Source: Voacanga thouarsii
Taxonomy: Eukaryota > Streptophyta > Magnoliopsida > Gentianales > Apocynaceae
Assembly: GCA_026120185.1 (NCBI GenBank)
Contig: JANUWF010001213.1
Coordinates: forward strand, 2,046,001-2,110,000
Length of the DNA: 64,000 nucleotides
Direction: 5' to 3'
In this document: one piece after another, positions 43,071 to 56,436 of the stretch
Layout: every line of letters begins with the position of its first letter
Position numbering within the stretch: position 1 is the first letter of the stretch
Made by a program: the position numbers and the translations under genes
The notes under the pieces: model-generated
The model's database searches: none
The model's input: only the letters and a program-made list of their open reading frames with translations
What the model was told of the DNA's origin: nothing

Positions 43071-45917
43071 ATGAGTGATAGTAAGGTGAATTTTGTGATG
43101 TTCAAGGACATTGGTCGGCAACATCAAAAGAATCAAATTCGATTTCGTGTAGATAGGATATGGCAAGCATTTAATGCACAAAAAGGGGGCGAATTTATGA
43201 GTATAGAATTTCTCGCAATTGACAAGCAAGTAATGTTTAATCTATTTATTTTGTTGTCAATTCTTTTTTCTTTTTCCTGTTTGTATCAGTACGGACCAAT
43301 ATGTTTTCTGTGCAGGAAACTGTTATGCATATGATCATTAGGAGCAAGATTGCAGATGAATTCCGTGGTGCAATTGAAGAGGGAAAGTATTATGTCTTAA
43401 AAAATTTCTGTGTCCTGGAATATAAAGCTAAGTATAAAATGTGTGAGCAAAAATTTTTTATACAGTTCCATTCCGAAACCATTTTAGATGAAATGATTGA
43501 TAAACTTCCTAGAATTCCAAGGCATAAATTTATGCTCATTCCTTTTGACCAACATGAAAAACGTGCTGATCAAGGTGGATTTTTAATTGGTAAGTATTCT
43601 TTTGTGTGAAGTTTGAAATTTTCCATGTACAGGAATCGTTCAATATTGTTTTTTGCTATGTAGATATAGTAGGTCGTCTATGTGGATTATCTGAGAAAAT
43701 TGAAAAACAAGGACAGACACAAAGAATTGGAATGCAGTATGTTGATTTAGAAGATTTACAATTAAGTTTTCAATATTCTTCTGTACATGATCCAGTAATG
43801 GCTATCAATTGAAGCAAGAGCACTAGCTCATGTGCTTATACTTGATACTGAAGTTGATAGGACAATTGAATTTGATAGGCAGTGATCAATTCAACTAAGA
43901 GTACTGGATTATGTGCTTATATTTACTACTCAATCTGATAGGCATTGAGCAAAGTTTGAAGCTATCAATGCTGAGTAATTTCATGGTTTTGTATATGTTT
44001 TTATTTTAGGCAACGAAAAGTCCGTGTTACACTGTGGGATTCATTTGCTAAGATATTGAATCGTGCTGAATTGGATGTAACAAAGGAACTATATGTAGTC
44101 ATTATCATATCCACAATCATGCGCCGTTTCCAGGGTAATAGCATATTGAGTTGCTTTGATAATTGAATTGTGGTGAAATTTGACACTAAGTCATTTCTGT
44201 AGGCCGTATTTCTGTAACATCAAGCAGTGCAACAAAGATTTTTGTTAACCTCAATTATCCTGATGTAAAGTTGATGCGCCAAAGGTATGTAATGTTAAAG
44301 TTTGATGCCAGAGAACTGCAATATAAGGTAATTAACAAAGGCTTTGATTTGATAGCTGAGGGTCTTGCTCAAAAACAATTGAGCTGCTAAGACAGTCTAT
44401 CTGTGAACCTAGAAATCAATCTGGAAAGGATTCACTCAGTCAATTGATTGAGTTGCTAATAATATCTTCAGAAATTTTGTATCTGTTATATATCTTTACA
44501 CATGTTTCACTCATATATACTTGACGAAAGGAAAAAAAGACTGTTATTTAATATAGTTGAACAAGTAGATGTTTTTGTAGTTTTCAATTTCTACAAATAT
44601 ATCAAGATGTACAGGTTCTAGATGTGTAAATTATCATATTTCCAAGATTCTCCAAGATTTTTGATGTTATTCTTCTCAGCATTTATATTGGAACTGCTTT
44701 TTGTGATGTTGTTCTGTGCTGAAATTTAATAAAACTGCCTTTTATTGGTGCAGCTTTAGTCGTAGCGATGTGATTCCTATACAGCAAATCCAAGTGATGA
44801 ACAATGTCATAAGTAGTGAAGAAATAGAGTCGAATAAGAAGAGTATCAGTGATATCAATTTGCTACTGCAACAACCTGAAGAAATGGTAATAATTATATA
44901 TTTTCCTTTCATGAAGAAAAGAAAAATGTGTGCGAGGGATGGACTGGGAGCTTTGATTGTTGACTGTTGTACCAATTGATTGCAAGTTTTGTTATTTTTA
45001 ATTACAAGTATGATCATTTATGTGTTTTCTATACAGGACAAGTCTTTTTATTGTTACGGAACAATTTCTTCAATTGATGAAACATGTGGATGGCATTTTA
45101 ATTCTTGCTCAAAATGCCATCGCAAGCTCAAATTTGTGGATGACGAGTTTTTCTGTGATATTTGTCATCGGGTAGAGAAATCACCTTTAATAAGGTATTT
45201 TGGGATTTTCAAGAACATTCAATATATTTAAAAATTGATTTTCTTTGAATTTTTATGAAGTTTTAAAAATGGTTGTATTTGGTGAAGGTATCGTGTTGAA
45301 ATGGAAGTTATTGATCATACTGGAAAGGCAAGATTCACAATGTTTGATAAGGATGTTGAAAAATTAACCAATATTGCTGCATCAGAACTTGCTGAAAAAG
45401 AAATAGATGTAAGTAAATACTGTTGTTTTGAGGAATTATAATGGCCATAATTTGGAGATTTTGCTATAATTTAACATTGTTGTGATTTGAATATAGGATG
45501 ATACGGGAGCAGCTCTTCCTCAAGTTATTGAACGCATTATTGGTGGTTCATATGTTTTCCAAGCAAAAGTGAATATGTTCAACTTGGGAACACAAAAGGA
45601 GGATTTTACAGTCATAAGATTGTACTTACCAAGTGAAATAAACAGTCTAAGAAAGGAAAAGGTAAAGGACAGTATTTGAGCATAAAATATTCAATCTTTA
45701 TACCCTATTCTTCTCATGTATATTCTGAACACTTCAAATGGCATAATTACAGGAGGGAATTGAACAAGGCAATGCTATTGATACTGCAGATGATATTGTA
45801 TCTGTAACACCTCCAATGAAAGACAAAGTAACACAGAAAAATTCAAATTCTGAAGGTGGTGGAGAAGGAAATGCAATGGATAAGAGAAGCTCTTCAAAAA
45901 AAATAAGAATTAATTGA
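43071..45917 (+). CDS. RPA1-like single-strand DNA-binding protein of the Helitron, ten putative exons
   Basis: Replication protein A large-subunit-like proteins are carried by plant Helitrons, where they probably coat single-stranded DNA during rolling-circle transposition. Exons from splice signals: 43071-43229, 43315-43589, 43664 to about 43757, 44010-44134, 44203-44284, 44754-44886, 45037-45194, 45288-45408, 45497-45661, 45753-45917. Visible features: first OB-fold start (RFRVDRIWQAFN), DIVGRLCGLSEKIEK and KVRVTLWDSFAKIL (second OB fold), a zinc finger CSKCHRKL..(about 45097) with CDIC (about 45154), then YRVEMEVIDHTGKARFTMF (third OB fold), and a basic end. All exons lack internal stops. 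The exon 3 donor is unclear. Start chosen at the first ATG before SDSKVNF. Confidence 0.85.
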
Positions 45918-48642
45918 TGTTGATTTGTTAGATTATTCTTAGTTGAACAAAACAGAATTGATATGTTCCCTGCTTTTGATAATTCTAGATTGTGGTTTTT
46001 GCCATCCAGTTGTTTTAGATTCTAAATTTGATGAACTGTCATTCGATATTGGCTAGAAGCTTTCTATTGGTTATTTTGTAATTCTGAGATTACTGCATTT
46101 GTTGACTTCCGAAGGATTTCAGATTGACAGAAGCATTTTGCGCATGATCAATTATTGTTTGATAGTGGGTTACATATAGACCTACTAATGTTGTTTCTAA
46201 AAACTTATATTTTCATTCTACATATCCATAAAGTTGGTGATTACTAACATGAGGGTGCTTCCTCCTTAGGTGCCTATCAGCTTCCTACTTCAGTTACCCC
46301 CTTGCTAAGCTAGTCTTCTTTTTTCGTATCATGCATGTATTTCTCAGTCCAGCTCATCTTCCCATGGCTGTTGTATATAGCAGAAAAGTGTTTCCCACTT
46401 TAGCTGCACCCTGAGATATGAGAGGGACTAATGGTTTATTCACGTTGTGCATTTCCATATCGATGCTAATTAACAACATGACAGTGATTAGTAGAAGATT
46501 TATATTGCTGATTTTGAAAGTGTGACATCACTCCCTTAGTTTAGTTTTTGAGGATTTGAAATTCACAGAGGCTTTTTGTGTTTCATTAATTAAAACTTTT
46601 TGAAAGTCAATTACATATATTGCTCTATTAATATTGTTTCTGAAAAGCTATATTGGCATTATGTATATTCATATGGTTGCTGCTTAGTAACATAATGGTG
46701 CTTAGTAGAAGATTTCTATTGGTCATGTTGAAACTATAATATAAACAATCAGGGAAATGCTAAGACAGAGGAAAGCAAATTCCCAAAATAATAAGTCATA
46801 GTGTCCTCATACTGCTGATATTCAGATTGTTGATGGTAATGGTACATATTGTCATTTATTATAGTTTCTTAAATTGATAGGACAATTGAACTTCATACAC
46901 AATGATAGAAATCTCTATGATGTCTATTTAAGAGTAGACAGTGTTTGTTTAGTGAAGTCTATTTAAGTTTATAATTTTACACAACAAAAATTGAAAATAA
47001 AAAAATGTAATTCCAGAAAACTATTTTCCCAAAAAATACTTCTACAGGAAACTCTATTTCCACTCTTGCGCTTCTGTATGGTTTTTGTTGTCACAGAGAT
47101 AAAGAGATGCATTAATTGGCCAAATGTCTATTTAAGAGTAGACAGTATTTGTTTAGTGAAGTCTATTTAAGTTTATAATTTTACACAACAAAAACTGAAA
47201 ATACAAAAATGTAATTCCAGAAAACTATTTTCCTAAAAAATACTTCTACAGGAAACTCTATTTCCACTCCTGCGCTTCTAGAAAACTATTTTCCTAAAAA
47301 ATACTTCTACAGAAACTCTATTTCCACTTTTGCGCTTCTGTATGGTTTTTGTTGTCACAGAGATAAAGAGATGCATTAATTGGCCAAAACAACTCAATGT
47401 CAACAGTCACTTTTTCCTTTTTCCCATCTTTAGTAACGATGGTACCAGTATAAAGCACAATGTCATTGTGCGGTCACTTTGTATTAGTGTTTGAGTGTTG
47501 ACGAAATGTTATAGCTACAACCACAAAAGACTTTACAACTCTAATCTGAAAGAAAAACAGAAGAATAGTTAAAAACAACTACCATCTGCAAATTCGGATC
47601 GTTCAACAGTAACAGAGTAAGAAAGTCAAGGAAAATGAGAAGTGATATCATTTAGCTTCTAATGAAATAAAAGGAGTGCTGGGTAATCACTATGTTTCCT
47701 TTTGGAAATGCTAATTGGAGAAAGCCATTTTGCAAAGTCAGTTATAAGCGTCATATATAGTCAAAGAAAGCAAAGTTGGTGTTTTACTCATATCATTAGA
47801 AGCAAGTGATGAGTAAAAGTGCAATATAACAATCCCGGTAAGGAAAATTAGAATGTTTGATCACTACTCTCTCTACTTAATTTTACTTAGTAACGATTCA
47901 TATTTTATTAACAAAAAAATAAAAGCAACAAAAATGAAGAAAGCCATGTGAAATTGATGCAACGTATAACAAAATTTTTAGTAGCATGCAAAATGAAAAG
48001 GTTTGAAGAAACATTCATTGTTTTTGGGGTGTCAAATTATATATAGACTTAAGGTATTGATTTTCATAATTCAATAATGCAAAATCTATTTATTACCATC
48101 AAAACACTTCTACTTACTTCTACTTTTTACCACCAATCTCTATACCAATGTAAAATTACTGTTTTAAAAAATGAAAAGACCTTTACATATTCAATACCGA
48201 AGAGCATCAACAGTACATAAATTTAAAAAAACATTAAAATTTACGTGAAAAACAATGTTTTAACTATTTATTAAAGATACAAACACTTTTCAAATTCTCC
48301 AATACATTAAAAAAATTTAAATGTTCTATTTTATTAAAACTAAACAACTTTTTAGATCTCCAAAAAAAAATGTTTTAAATACATAACAAATTGTTTCGTA
48401 AAATTAAACGATACCTTTGAACTGATTGTACAATATACTTATATAATATTGCCAGATGAATTGACTTTATAGATGAAGGTGAAATACATACACAACAATT
48501 TTACAACAAACTCCCAGAATACATCAACATCCTTGAGAAACATGAATTTAGGTACAAACAAATATTCTTTTCTAATTATGGTTACTGTCTTAATAAATAT
48601 TTGTTAAACTAAATATTTTTTGTTTGAAATTGTTTGGTTGTA
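45918..48642. other. Helitron spacer between RPA and Rep/helicase genes
   Basis: No coding similarity. It contains loosely duplicated stretches (46180-46270 against 46610-46720) and the tandem duplication listed separately. 47650-48600 is AT-rich without recognisable structure. Confidence 0.55.
46918..47395. repeat. Tandem duplication, ~207-bp unit, with a nested 60-bp duplication
   Basis: The unit starting GTCTATTTAAGAGTAGACAG occurs at about 46920 and again at about 47127; both end GCATTAATTGGCCAAA. Within the second copy a block (GAAAACTATTTTCCTAAAAA to CGCTTCT) is itself repeated at about 47219 and 47280. Copies are very similar, indicating recent slippage or unequal exchange. Confidence 0.92.
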
Positions 48643-51600
48643 GAATTTATTAGTTCAAAACAGGCGCGGTTAAACAGAAGAAATATTCTTAGATATCAAA
48701 GACAATTAAAAATCCAGACTGCTACAAAGCAAGCACGGTTACGCATAAGAAACATTCTGAAACAACAAAAAGAATTGAAATTACAAACATTTGCCCCGCA
48801 TTCACAACAACAGAACCCTGTAGGCCACCTGAATATCACATCAAAAATAAATCAGAATAAGAAAAGAAAAGGAAAGGAACAACAGGAAAACAGAGAAGAT
48901 TCCAATTCAAGTTCTTGGATTCATAAAAAGCAAAAGACAAAGCTTCTTGCAGAAGGTAATTTTAAACTCTTTTTAGTTCATTAAATTGTAAATTAACATA
49001 TAAATTTACTATTTTTGTAAAGGACACAATGTTTGTGATGTCACGATATGAGGATCCAAATTACACCTGTAAACATTGTGGTGCTATTTTCTGGTATGAG
49101 GAAAGGCTGAAAAGCCAAAAGGATTACCTATATCCAAAGTTTACTATATGCTACAAGCACGGTAAAGTTAAACTCCCAATCAGCAAGGAATGACCTGAAC
49201 CACTGAAAAATCTGCTTCTTCAGAATAATAACACCACCAATCACAAGTTCTTTGAGAATATTCGAGCTTATAATTCAATGTTTGCTATGACTTCAACTGG
49301 TGGTTATATTGATCAAAGTATCAATACAAAATCCAGTCCATATATATATCAAATTTGTGGTCAAAATCACCATCGAATTGGCACGCTTCTTCCTGAGATA
49401 GGGAAAAAACCAAGTTTTTGTCAATTATATGTCCACGACACTGATAATGAGGTTCAAAATCGCTTAGACGTTGTCAATCAGAAACACTGTAATGATGCAT
49501 TGGACAGGCAACGTATTGACTCTTTCATTCAGATGTTTGATCATAATAACAAATTGACGCAAGCATTTCGGATGGCAAGAGAACGATTCGAGGATTCTGA
49601 TATTGAAAACTTGACGTTAAAAATAAGAGGTCAATTTTCAAAAAAGAAGAGAGAATATAATGAGATTCAATGTAATGAAGTTGCAGGTTTGATAATAGGA
49701 GATTTTGAACATAAGTCTTTGGATCGAGATATTATTGTTCAAGGAAGAAATGGTTCTTTGAAAAGAATCAGCTATTTGCACCCTTCATTTATGGCTTTGC
49801 AGTATCCATTGTTATTTCCACATGGAGAAGATGGTTTTCATACAGAAATCAAATATGCAGAAAAGAGACAGAAGAATCGTACAAAAAGGAGGTTTGTAAC
49901 AATGAATGAGTTTTATTCTTATGTTATCCAAGACATAGTGGATGTCCAATGTAATGTTACACTGGTAGGTCGACTTTTCCAACAATTTGTTGTGGATTGT
50001 TATACTGCGATTGAGCAACAAAGATTAGACTGGATCAGAAGAAATCAAGGAAAATTAAGAAGTGATCTCTATCAGAATATACAAGATGCAGTAGAGAAAG
50101 GTGATATTGATTCAACAAAAATTGGAAAGCGAATAATTCTGCCATCAACATTCACAGGGAGTCACGGTACATGATTCAGAACTACCAAGATGCAATGGCA
50201 ATTTGCAGAACATATGGAAACCCAGATTTATTTATTACATTTACAGCTAATCCAAATTGGCATGAAATTCAATCTTATTTGAGCCAAAAAGGAGATCAAA
50301 AGGCTGAAAATCGCCCAGATATTGAATCACGGATTTTCAAGATGAAACTAGATGAAATGATCAAGGATATCATCAAGAAGAAAATTTTTGGGCAAGTTCA
50401 AGCAGGTTTGTAGTATTTCTAAACTTCATTCAAAGTTAATGAATTTTGTTACAATTTTATTCAATCTATTTTAACTAAGAATGTTTTTTTATTCCACTAT
50501 AGTTGTATACACAATTGAATTCCAAAAGAGAGGATTACCACACTCTCATATGCTGCTTTGGTTAGACAACACAGTGAAGAGAAATAACAAAGAGGATATA
50601 GATAAAATTATCAATGCAGAAATACCTGATCCAATCACTGATCCTCAATGTTATGAAGCAGTCTCTAATTTCATGATGCATGGCCCATGTGGTTTAGCAA
50701 ATCCAAATTCACCATGCATGAGTAATGGTATGTTTTATTTGTTTCCTGATTATGAAAAAAATACAACATTTTGTTAAGTATCAAATATTGTTTGATGAAA
50801 TAAAAATAATTTTACAGATACATGTTCAAAGCACTTTCCAAAAGATTTCCAGTGTGAAACAAGCATTGATAGTAATGGTTATTGTTTATACAAACGAAGA
50901 TGCAATAACAGATTTGTGGAAAAACGAGGAATCCAATTGGACAATAGGTATGTTGTTCCTTACAACAGATTTTTATTGCTGAAGTATCAAAGCCATATCA
51001 ATGTTAAAGCTTGCAATCAATCAAAAGTAATTAAGTATATGTTCAAGTATATTACCAAAGGGTTTGATCGAATTGAAGCTGTGATTGTAACTAATCCATC
51101 AAATCCTTCAGTAATTGAAAACAATTCAGAAGTTCCAAAAGATGAAATCAGAGCATTTTTGGACTGTTGGTATTTATCTCTATGTGAAGCTTGCTGGCGA
51201 ATCTTTGATTTTGATATACATTTTAGAATACCAGCAGTAGAAAGACTATGTGTACATCTAGATGGTGAGCAACTTCTCATATTCAAAGATGATGATCTAT
51301 TGCCACCATTCTTAATAGAGAAAATGCTAGGAAAACTATGTTGACTGAATGGTTCCAAAAAAATGCTACTGATGTTGAAGCAAGACAGTTGCTTTATATA
51401 GAATTCCCAAGCAAATACACGTGGAATAGACAGGAGAAATCATGGAAAAAAAGAAAAACAAAGAGATGCATTGGAAGAATTACGTATGTGCCTCCAAGTT
51501 GTGGTGAGAGGTATTTTCTACGGATGTTACTCAATGTTGTAAAAGGTCCTACATGATTTGAAAACATCCGCACAATAAATGGTGTCATATATACATCATT

Positions 51601-53570
51601 TAAGGATGCCTGTTATTGTCTAGGTCTACTACAAGATGATAAAGAGTGGAACGATGCAATTGAAGAAGCAGCACATTGGGCTACAGGAAGAAAGCTCAGA
51701 GAATTGTTTGTTTTGATACTTATATTCTGTGAAGTTTCAAATATAGGACAATTCTGGGAAAAGAATTGGTCAAAAATAGGTGATGATATACTATACAAGC
51801 AACGAAAGATGTTAAAGTCACCAACATTGAGGCTTAGTGAAGAACATCTGAAAATTTTCACTCTTTGCAATATTCAAAAATTGTTACTTGGATATGGCAA
51901 ATCATTGAGTGACTTTCAGGGGTTACCAATGATCAATGAAGGAATGGTGCATGATTTTAACAAGAAATTATTGAGGGAAGAGATTTCATTTGATATAAAT
52001 GAGCTACAAGAAGAACATCACAGTATGTTTCATCAACTTAATGTTGAACAAAGAAGTATTTATGAAAAAGTGGTGAATGCAGTCATAAAGAATGAGTCTA
52101 GGGTGTTTTTTCTTTATGGATATGGTGGAATAGGAAAAATATTTCTGTACAAAACAATCATTACAAGGCTAAGGCCAGAATAAAAAACTATCTTAGCTGT
52201 TGCATCATCAGGTAAAACAAAAGACCATACTATTCCATTAAATTCACATTCCTACTTTATAATATTTTATTATGTCTTGATAAATAACAAGAATAGCAGC
52301 TCTTTTGTTACCTAGTGGAAGAACAGCTCATAGCAGATTCAAAATCCCATTAAAGTGCAGCGGAGATAGTACATGTTTAATAAAACAAGGAACTCACTTG
52401 GCATAATTGATACAGAGATGCTCATTGATTATATGGGATGAAGCACCAATGAATGATAAAAATATTTTTGAAACAGTAGATAGAACAATGAAGGATATAC
52501 TCAGTGGATCCCCAGATTTCAAAGAAAAACATTCTTTTGGTGGCAAAACAGTCTTACTTGGAGGTGATTTTAGGCAAATACTCCCAGTAATCCCAAAAGG
52601 TACAAGGTCAGAAATTGTAAACTCAACAATAAATAATTCAGAGATTTGGAGTAACTGTGAGGTAAATTTAGCATTAAAAATTAAATTAGTACATATATTT
52701 ACTTTATTACACTTAATATTTTGTTATTTTGTATATGTTGATAGGTGTTAACATTAAACACAAATATGCGTCTCCAAAATTGTTCATCACAAGCAGAAGA
52801 AGAACGTACACTGAAAGATTTCTCAGATTGGATTCTAAGAATTGGAAATGGTACTGAGCATTCAATTTCAAGGACAATTGATGAAGAACCATGTTAGATG
52901 AAAATTCTAGAGAAATATAGAGTACAGGAAACAAAAAATCCAGTCAAAGTAATTTTTAATGCAGTTTATGAGGAATTTGATGCTCAAAAATGTGATAAGA
53001 AATATCTAATGAACATAGCAATACTAACACCAAGGAATGAAACAGTTGATCAAATCAATGCTTTTATAATGCAAATGATTCCTGAGGAGTTGCAACAGTA
53101 CAAAAGCTCATATGTCATTGATAAATCAACTGGACATGTTGCAGGAGAAGATGTTTTGTATCCAACGGAATTCTTAAACAGCTTACAATTTTCAAGAATT
53201 CCAGATCATAATCTTCAACTCAAAGCAGGAGTTCCAATCATGCTGTTACGGAATCTAAATCAAAGTGAAGGAATGTGCAATGGAACAAGGCTCATCATAA
53301 TACAAACAGGTAAATTTGTAATTAAAGCAGAAATCATTTCAGGTTCACATATTGGCCTACGCAAATTCATCGAAGACAGATTGAAGATCTTGGCATTGGA
53401 AGATGACGAAGAATTCGAAACATACACAAAAAATATTGTGTACCAAGAAGTATTTCACAATCTACCATCATGTAAGTATTTTTAAATTTCACATTGATAT
53501 CTTGAATTTCCAAAATCTAACTTTTTCTTAATTCTTTGATTCTTATTATACAGGAAAATTTACTTTTGAA
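48643..53570 (+). pseudogene. Helitron Rep/helicase (HUH nickase plus PIF1-type helicase), decayed
   Basis: Exons suggested by splice signals: 48643-48955, 49023-50405, 50503-50727, 50818-52211, 52297-52661, 52745-53471, then 53554 on. N-terminal basic region with a duplicated KQARL..RNIL motif; zinc-finger-like CKHCGAIFWYEE (about 49070); Helitron-like N domain (MFAMTSTGGYIDQS at 49278); Rep motifs FITFTANPNW, HUH site GLPHSHMLLW (about 50532) and KVIKYMFKYITKG with two tyrosines (about 51024); helicase with Walker A-like GYGGIGKIF (about 52120), where the expected Thr residues are replaced by Ile, and Walker B IIWDEAPM (about 52426). Damage: frameshifts near 50160 and 51310; stops near 49191, 51555, 52181, 52402 and 52895. 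It would nick, unwind and re-join DNA if intact. Confidence 0.93.
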
Positions 53571-53711
53571 AAATAATGCAAAGTACAGAGGATTATCAAT
53601 ACTAGCGTTCAATACATTCGATTCTTCATCTACTGTGTATTTTTAATACATGATTATTGTACCTATTCTGTAATTTCAGATTGACTTTTGAAAAAAACAT
53701 TGTATATTTTG
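53571..53711. other. Short spacer before the array
   Basis: AT-rich, no structure seen. It follows the probable last Rep/helicase exon. Confidence 0.5.
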
Positions 53712-54577
53712 TTGTGCTTCATACGTGGGTTTTTTATAGTGAACCATCGTCACAAAACACTGATTGGTTTCCCAATCATATTTATATAGACACCCAATAT
53801 ACTTAGCATATTATTAAAACAACTAACCTAAAAGACAATATTTTTATCATAAAATAAAACGCATAAAAAATGCTTTTTCAATACTATATATACACTTAAT
53901 TTATTGTGCATCATACGTGGGCTTTTTATGGTAAACCATCGTCGCAAAACATCGATTGGTTTCCCAATCATGTTTATATAGACACCCAATATACATAGCA
54001 CATTATTAAAACAACTAACCTAAAACACAACATTTTAATGACAAAATAAAACGCTTAAAAAATGCTTTTCAATACTTTATACATGCCTAATTTATTGTGC
54101 ATCATACGTGTGTTTCTGATGGTAAACCATCGTCGCAAAACACCAATTAGTTTCCCAATCATGTTTATATAGACACCCAATATACTTAGCACATTATTAA
54201 AACAACGAACTAAAAAACAATATTTTTATCAAAAAATAAAATGCATGAAAAAATGCTTTTTGAATACCTTATATACAATTAATTTATTTTGCATCATACG
54301 TGGGCTTTTGATGGTAAACCATCATCGCGAAACACTGATTGGTATCCCAATCATATTTATATAGACACCCAATATACTTAGCACATTATTAAAACAACTA
54401 ACGTAAAATACAACATTTTTATAAGAAAATAAAATGCTTGAAAAAATGTTGTTTCAATACTTTATATACAGTTAATATATTGTGCATCATACGTGGGTTT
54501 CTGATGGTAAACCATCGTCGCAAAACACCAATTGGTTTCCTAATCATGTTTATATAAATATCCAATATACTTAGAAC

Positions 54578-55285
54578 ATAATTCAAGTAATTACCTCCAT
54601 TAATACACACTGTTTTTAGTGATTCAATTTGCATATGTATTATTTGTATCATAATACAAATATATCACATTCCAACAATCCGCCCCAACTTGAAGTTTAT
54701 GAAAACCAGAAAAATTTTTAAAAAGATTCATATATAACCCTAACTTAGAACCAAATTCAAAAATACCAAGAACAAATGGCTCATAAAACTCAACAAAAGA
54801 TGACATCTTCCTTTAAGTATCACCACGAGCTAAATAATCTTCACTTAAGAACATGATACTCAAAGGAAATTTCATCACACCACGTCTTTCAACACAACCA
54901 TGTGTATCAGTCCACAAATTCACATATAAAGAAACACCATAACCACTAACAGTACATAAAAGTAACAGTATCTCCAAATACACAGAAACATCACTTGAAG
55001 ATTCATTCAAAATCACTGTAAATTTCTGTTCAATATATCATCAACACTGAAGAGATAAAGTCCACAACTACAATGGAAGAAACAAATTTCTCTCGAGTGC
55101 TACAACTGTAACCAGAAATAGCATCTTGAAGGATAAAAATAATTAATGCTTTTCTTATTTCTTATCATTATATCTGCTTAATATACAAGAAAATCCTCTT
55201 TATTTCTTATTTCTTATTGATTCATTTTCATGAAACAATAAAAATCATCAGAAAATGAATTTTCAGTATATTATATAAACTTTCT
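54578..55285 (-). pseudogene. Antisense gene fragment 1 inside the array
   Basis: Similar to 61600-61940. The - strand shows YLYYDTN (about 54655), MSSFVEFYEPFVLGIFE (about 54806), SEDYLARGDT (about 54845), GVMKFPLSIMF, and LNESSSDVSAYLEILLL (about 55010). The intact-looking SEDYLA.GDT piece is missing from the copy at 61.7 kb. Stops and deletions differ between fragments. Tail 55090-55200 (CTTGAAGGATAAAAATAATT) recurs near 56860 and 58645. Confidence 0.7.
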
Positions 55286-55459
55286 TGATTGTGCATCATA
55301 CGTGGGCTTCTGATGGTGAACCATCATCGCAAAACACCGATTGGTTTCCCAATCATGTTTATATAGACACCCAATATACTTAGCACATTATTAAAACAAC
55401 TAACTTAAAAGATAATATTTTTATCACAAAATAAAACGCATGGAAAAATGCTTTTTCAA

Positions 55460-56140
55460 TAATTAGTTCAACAACACTAACAACTAATAGCTCATAAAAC
55501 TGAACAAAAGATGACATCTTCCTTTCAATATCACCAATAGCTAAATAATCTTTACTTAAGAACACGATACTCAAACAAAATTTTATCACAGCACGCCTTT
55601 CAACTCATTCATATGTCATACTCCACAAATTCTCATATAAAGCAATACTACAACCATTAACAGTACATGCAAGTAACAGTATCTCCAAATACGCAGAAAC
55701 ATAACTTAAAAATTCATTCAAAATCACTACAAATTTCTCTTGAATTTGTCATCAATACTGAAGACGTTAGTTTCCAAAAAAAAAAAAATTATCATTCATA
55801 TGAAGTTCCTACTGCATCAACCTCAAAATATGATAAGAATAACATATCTCTCCATCTTCAAGTGGAAAAAAAAATATTAAAATAGATGCATTGGAAGTCT
55901 GAACTCTCAAATGTTGTAACTGTAACCACAAATGACATCTTCAAGGATAGAATAATACTCTTTTAGTTAAACACCCTATATACTTAGCATATTAATAAAT
56001 ACGCAACGTAATAGCATATCTAAATAAAAAGTTATGTCATTTAACATTGATTCATTTTCATGAAACAACAAAGACCATGAGAAAATGATTTTTCATATGA
56101 TTAGATAAAAAAAATAGGTCATTTTCATTTTCAATAATTA
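55460..56140 (-). pseudogene. Antisense gene fragment 2 inside the array
   Basis: The - strand shows MSSFVQFYELLVV (about 55520), SKDYLAIGDIERK and FCLSIVFLSK. 55640-55760 carries the STATCTCCAAATAC-type end of the same fragment. Degraded relative to the other copies. Confidence 0.65.
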
Positions 56141-56436
56141 GATATGCATCATGCGTTGGCTTTTGATGGTGAACCATCGTCGCAAAACACCGATTGGTTT
56201 CTCAATCATGTTTATATAGACACCCAATATACTTAGCACATTACTAAAACAACTAACCAAAAACACAATACTTTAATAACAAAATAAAACGCTTGAAAAA
56301 ATGTTGTTTCAATACTTTATATACACTTAATTTATTGTGCATCATACATGGGTTTCTGATGGTAAACCATCGTCGCAAAACACCGATTGGTTTCCTAATC
56401 ATGTTTTTATAGACACCCAATATACTTAGCACATAA

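Noticed and set aside
44742..45017. Minus-strand ORF over RPA exon 6
   Set aside because: Shadow of the RPA exon, which has a far better assignment and splice context.
51017..51358. Minus-strand 113-residue ORF
   Set aside because: Antisense shadow of the Rep domain.
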